This document shows positions 60,361-64,000 of a stretch of DNA of 64,000 bases, in pieces; position 1 is the first letter of the stretch; every line of letters starts with the position of its first letter. The stretch covers positions 682,001-746,000 of the forward strand of contig JAPXFQ010001666.1 of NCBI GenBank assembly GCA_028564705.1, written 5' to 3'. A model generated the notes under the pieces. The model was given only the letters and a program-made list of their open reading frames with translations. It was not told the origin of the DNA and did no database searches. The position numbers and the translations under genes were made by a program. This DNA comes from Apricaphanius iberus. Lineage: Eukaryota > Chordata > Actinopteri > Cyprinodontiformes > Aphaniidae.

Positions 60361-62190
60361 CTACCCTACCCTGCTTTTTGTGAAGAATTAATAGTGGCAT
60401 AAAAGTGATATATTTCAGCACTCACCTTATCTGTTAACTACTGCTGATAGTGCAAGGCATTGTGGGATGCCTTGCCAGCTGAAGTCCGCAGAAGGATGCT
60501 TTAATAAATCCTTGATAAAATGGCTGGAGCGAGAACAGTTCTGGGAACATTGAGCGTACTTGCCTTGATGCTTACTTAAAAATTGGAACAGTACTTGGGC
60601 CACCGTTGATGACGTTTCTCAAGTACACAAGTACACAAGTCCACACAAGTATGCATGTTGAGAAACGGCCCTTGTCTAGTAATCACAGCAACCAGTGCAG
60701 GTGGTGGTTTATCTTATCTAGTTCAACCTTGAAAAAAAAGTTTTTAAATTTATTTCCAATAATGTACACAAAAACATTCTCCATAACTACTGAAGCCAAG
60801 TCTAATTAGCAACAGTGGCTTGCTGCTTGCCAACCCTGTAGCATGATAGCAAGTAATTGGCAAACAAGCTAAAATGTAATAAAAACCTAAATTCTGCCTC
60901 CAATGCAGCAACTTTCTTAACCACAAGTCTTATGACAGCTCTGGAATTTACTGTCTTGATGCACAGTTTTAGTACATAATACAACCCATATCAACTTGTA
61001 AGCCTTACAAGGAAGACACTAAAGAGATTAATTTGACTCTTCCAACATTTTCTCGTAAACAATTGTCAAAATGCTTAGGTAGAACTGGTTACCGTAATAA
61101 AGTATTTACTGTAATCCCTAAATAATTAAACAGTTATAGCACATTGCTTTGACAAACTAAAATGCTTTAGTTTAATTAAATTACATTAATGGTTTCTATT
61201 TAATAGCCTCCAAAATTGCTTTTTACAGAGTGTATTCACTTGTCAAAAACTTGAATCATCTGGACTATTTGTAGCTCTGCATGGAAAGAACTAAATTAAC
61301 TTGAGGTGTTTGCAAACTGCAGGCCTGCCACTAATTTCAAGTCTGTAGATTTCTTTATATGTTACTCCTCTAATTTTAATTTAGCTGATTTAAATTTGAC
61401 TAATAGTCTTTAAGAATCCATGCAACCCACACATCTGTGCAGAACTGTGGCATTTCCCCTAGTAATAAGAAGCTTGGTGCAGCTAATGAACAGATACTGA
61501 TACAGTTTTAATTATGTCACCACAATTACTCAAAATAAGTAAAAGTAAAATAAGTAAAAAAACACATTTGTCTTTGGTGGGATATTATTTTTTACCATGC
61601 TTATATTTTCTTTTAAATAGAAACAGCAGTTCCCATTGCCAAGGATGCCTCCTAAAATCATGGAGGGAATCCCATGCAATACTTATGCCTAAGTGAACTG
61701 GTTTGTTCACTTAGTTTGTTGTATTTTTTTGCTGTTTAAAGAAAATGTTTATAGGTTATAATAAATTTCTGAATATTTTTGGTTAGATATAAAAACAACG
61801 ATATCCCACAAAAAAACTCACCTACATGAGAGTAAGATTTTACTACCATGCTGCATTTAAAGTCAGTTTATTTTGGATTATTATTAAAGGCAGACATATA
61901 GCAAATCATTTTTTATCATGACAAAAACTGTAACACCTTAAACATATTCTTTTAGAACTAGTTAGTTGACTCGTGAGATTTCTAGAAAGTATAAAATTCA
62001 AGGCAAAAATAATGAAAACAAGTCAACTCTAAAAGCTTGAACGGATATTCTTTAGTTATCTTCTCTCATAATTTAAAAACAGTTCTCAGACAGATTTGAA
62101 AAAGTAAGACTACTGCTTATCAAAAAAGTTGACAAAAATAAATAAAACAGAGATTATCAATTTAAAAACACTGAGACTTCGGGAGGTGTG
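60361..62190. other. No gene recognised; small tandem repeat
   Basis: AAGTACAC-type units repeat at about 60620-60650. A tgcaaggcattgtgggatg phrase near 60452 occurs in many fish repeats. Nothing else is supported. Confidence 0.4.
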
Positions 62191-62194
62191 GTAA

Positions 62195-62915
62195 GGTGGA
62201 ATGGCCCCCCAATCTGAATCCGAAATGTGCATCGTTATTGGACTTCTGTGCTTGTCATGGATTGTCGATAACGAGCACCATGTTCAAGCATAAGGGTGTC
62301 CATGTATTCACTTGGCACCAAGACACCCTAGCCCACGGCTCAATGATCGACTTGTTTGTCGTTTCATTTGATCTGCGGCCGGATGTTTTGGACTCTCGGA
62401 TGAAGAGAGGGGCGGAGCTGTCAACCGACCATTACCTGGCGGTGAGCTTGCAACAATGGACGGGGAGAACGCCGGACAGACTTGGCAGATCCAAACATGT
62501 TGTAAGGGTCTTCTGGGAATGTCTTGCAGAGTCTCCTGTCAGAAGGAGTTTCAACTCTCTCCTCCGGCAGAATTTCTTACACGTCCCTGGGGAGGTGGGG
62601 CTATGGAAAGCCGTTTGAGAATTTATTACATTGGCTTTCCATAGTGGGGCACATTGAGTCCAAGTGGGCCATGTTCCGTGCTTCCATTGTGAAGGCGGAT
62701 GACCATAGCCATGGCTTTATCGTAACGCAATCTACAGCTTACGCTGGAGCGCTTCGCAGCCGAATGTGAAGCGTATCTGGGGGTCTTGTTTACGAATGAG
62801 GGAAAAATGGAACGGGAGATCGATAGAAGACTGGTAAGGCATCTGCTATACCTATCTGTCGTGCTGATGAGATTGATGAATCAAAAGGCAAAGCTCTCGA
62901 TTTACCGTTCGACCT
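62195..62915 (+). pseudogene. Internally deleted RTE-type LINE
   Basis: The plus strand encodes part of the endonuclease domain (LLDFCACHGLSITSTMFKHK, then GSMIDLFVVSFDLRP and KRGAELSTDHYLAVS, holding the catalytic SxDH-type motif). Linker pieces follow, then C-terminal reverse transcriptase residues (KMEREIDRRL and KAKLSIYRS). The whole palm is missing, so an internal deletion joined the two ends. Same clade as 59816-60360, opposite strand. Confidence 0.72.
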
Positions 62916-63090
62916 CAGTGTTTCCTCTAGGATTTTTTTTTGCAGTTTTTTTTTTTGCTTTTGGAAAAGTACACATCACAAGTTTATCTGCAGAATACCA
63001 AAAACGGTGCGACATCTGCAACTGAAATGTAGTAGAATTTCTTTCACTGTTTATTTTGTGGCCAAATGTTTCCAAACAGATTAAAAATTG

Positions 63091-63380
63091 TGCCACATTC
63101 ACACAGTGCGACCAGACAGAAGGGCAGCTAGATTACATATAAAGTCTATGGTATTTAAGCACCAAGTAGGCGCAGTGGGCATCAGCGTATCCACGCAGCT
63201 GCTGCTCAGACACATTGATGGACTGCTGCTGCGTGACATTGGAAAAACTGAACTTTGGGGCAGCAAACGTGGGGCGTCAACCAATCAGCGTCTTCGTCTT
63301 TTTACAAAGACAGAAAGAGATCAGACCTTATTTGGAAGAAGATATCAGAGGACATTGGAGTGCCAGGTAAGCAGTTAAAT
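63091..63380 (+). pseudogene. Start of a DNA transposon with a MADF-like exon
   Basis: TGCCACATTCACACAGTGCG at 63091 looks like a Harbinger-type terminal repeat. A frame at 63302-63368 reads FYKDRKRSDLIWKKISED then IGVP, matching the core of a MADF/SANT-like DNA-binding domain, and ends at CAG before GTAAGC, a splice donor. The upstream part of the domain is not recognisable and no later exon is seen before the window ends. It may be a Harbinger accessory gene remnant. Confidence 0.5.
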
Positions 63381-64000
63381 ATTTTTCTTTTAACTTTCTT
63401 GTTATGTTAGCTAACGCTACCCAAACAGTTAGGGCAACTACAGTACTAAATATGCACTACTAGTTTCCTGGTGGAAGATGTTGTAAACAACTTGCAACAC
63501 AGAAATCACATGACGTATTGACACGGACCAAGTGTGCATGCAGCAGGGTTTTAATTTTAAAGCATCAACATTCGTCCATTTGAGCGATTTGATGGCTGGA
63601 TGTGCTTGCCGGTGTGTAAGGCATTAGTCACACAATCCACAATTAATGTAATTTGACAAAAAAAGCAGAAATATCTTGCTTTAAAAAATCTCAAACATAG
63701 ATATAGGGTGTGAAGCCTTTATATTCATAGCCTTAGGCCCATACTGATATCTAATACATACTTCACCAGGTAAGCCATATTGACAGCAACTGGATCATAT
63801 TTTGTGAGACAGACTCTATTTAAATAAGAAATATCATTGTGCTTGAATATCTTGCTGCACCCCCTTTTTGATAAATTTTGATTCATAAAAAAATGTTATG
63901 ATTTTTAAAACGATTTCAATTAAGTTTTTGATATGGCAGACATAACTTGTGTTTAATTTTTACCTACTTTTAAAAGATTAGTGTTGAGATCATTTCACAC
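63381..64000. other. No gene recognised
   Basis: AT-rich right edge; no motif, repeat boundary or RNA gene was identified. Confidence 0.4.

Overview
The window looks like a stretch of teleost fish nuclear DNA. It is AT-rich and gene-poor, and it is crowded with repeat types typical of ray-finned fishes: an L2/CR1-type LINE with an esterase ORF1, RTE-type LINE pieces, tRNA-headed SINEs with an (ATGG)n tail, a Penelope-like element, PIF-Harbinger and hAT miniature elements, Tc1/mariner relics and LTR-like units. No bacterial gene organisation, CRISPR array or complete host protein gene is visible. The species cannot be named from what is here.

Layout. 1-3850: an almost complete minus-strand L2/CR1-type LINE. 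ORF1 (zinc-binding cysteines, coiled coil, SGNH esterase) overlaps an ORF2 (endonuclease, then reverse transcriptase) that stays open to the left edge. 5.2-12.6 kb: short DNA transposons, a SINE-like relic and a SINE with target-site duplications. 12.9-17.3 kb: an unclassified CpG-containing repeat, then a full-length Penelope-like element (reverse transcriptase plus GIY-YIG nuclease, one in-frame stop, terminal direct repeats, hammerhead-like core), then a truncated Harbinger MITE. 20.2-24.7 kb: hAT-like elements, an intact Harbinger MITE and another interspersed repeat. 26.4-32.5 kb: two LTR-like units, a SINE, two LINE relics and a Harbinger-type element. 35-45.7 kb: a full-length SINE, Tc1 relics, a TIR-bounded element holding a possible spliced cysteine-rich reading frame, and a dead Harbinger transposase. 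46.2-53.2 kb: an R2-like LINE relic fused to a Tc1 relic and carrying a 344-bp tandem duplication, plus further Tc1 pieces.

55.0-55.68 kb is the only convincing host-gene signal: a CpG-dense block with short upstream reading frames, ending in an ATG next to a consensus splice donor. It looks like the first exon of a plus-strand gene whose other exons were not recognised and probably lie outside the window. 58.3-63.4 kb: L2 and RTE LINE fragments, a SINE, a pentanucleotide microsatellite and the start of a DNA transposon with a MADF-like exon.

Most coding sequence therefore belongs to mobile elements. The autonomous types are plausible partners of the non-autonomous ones: RTE LINEs for the (ATGG)n-tailed SINEs, L2 LINEs for the SINE with an L2-like tail, and Harbinger transposases for the TTA-flanked MITEs. 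These pairings are inferences. All calls were made by reading and hand translation; no database search was possible.
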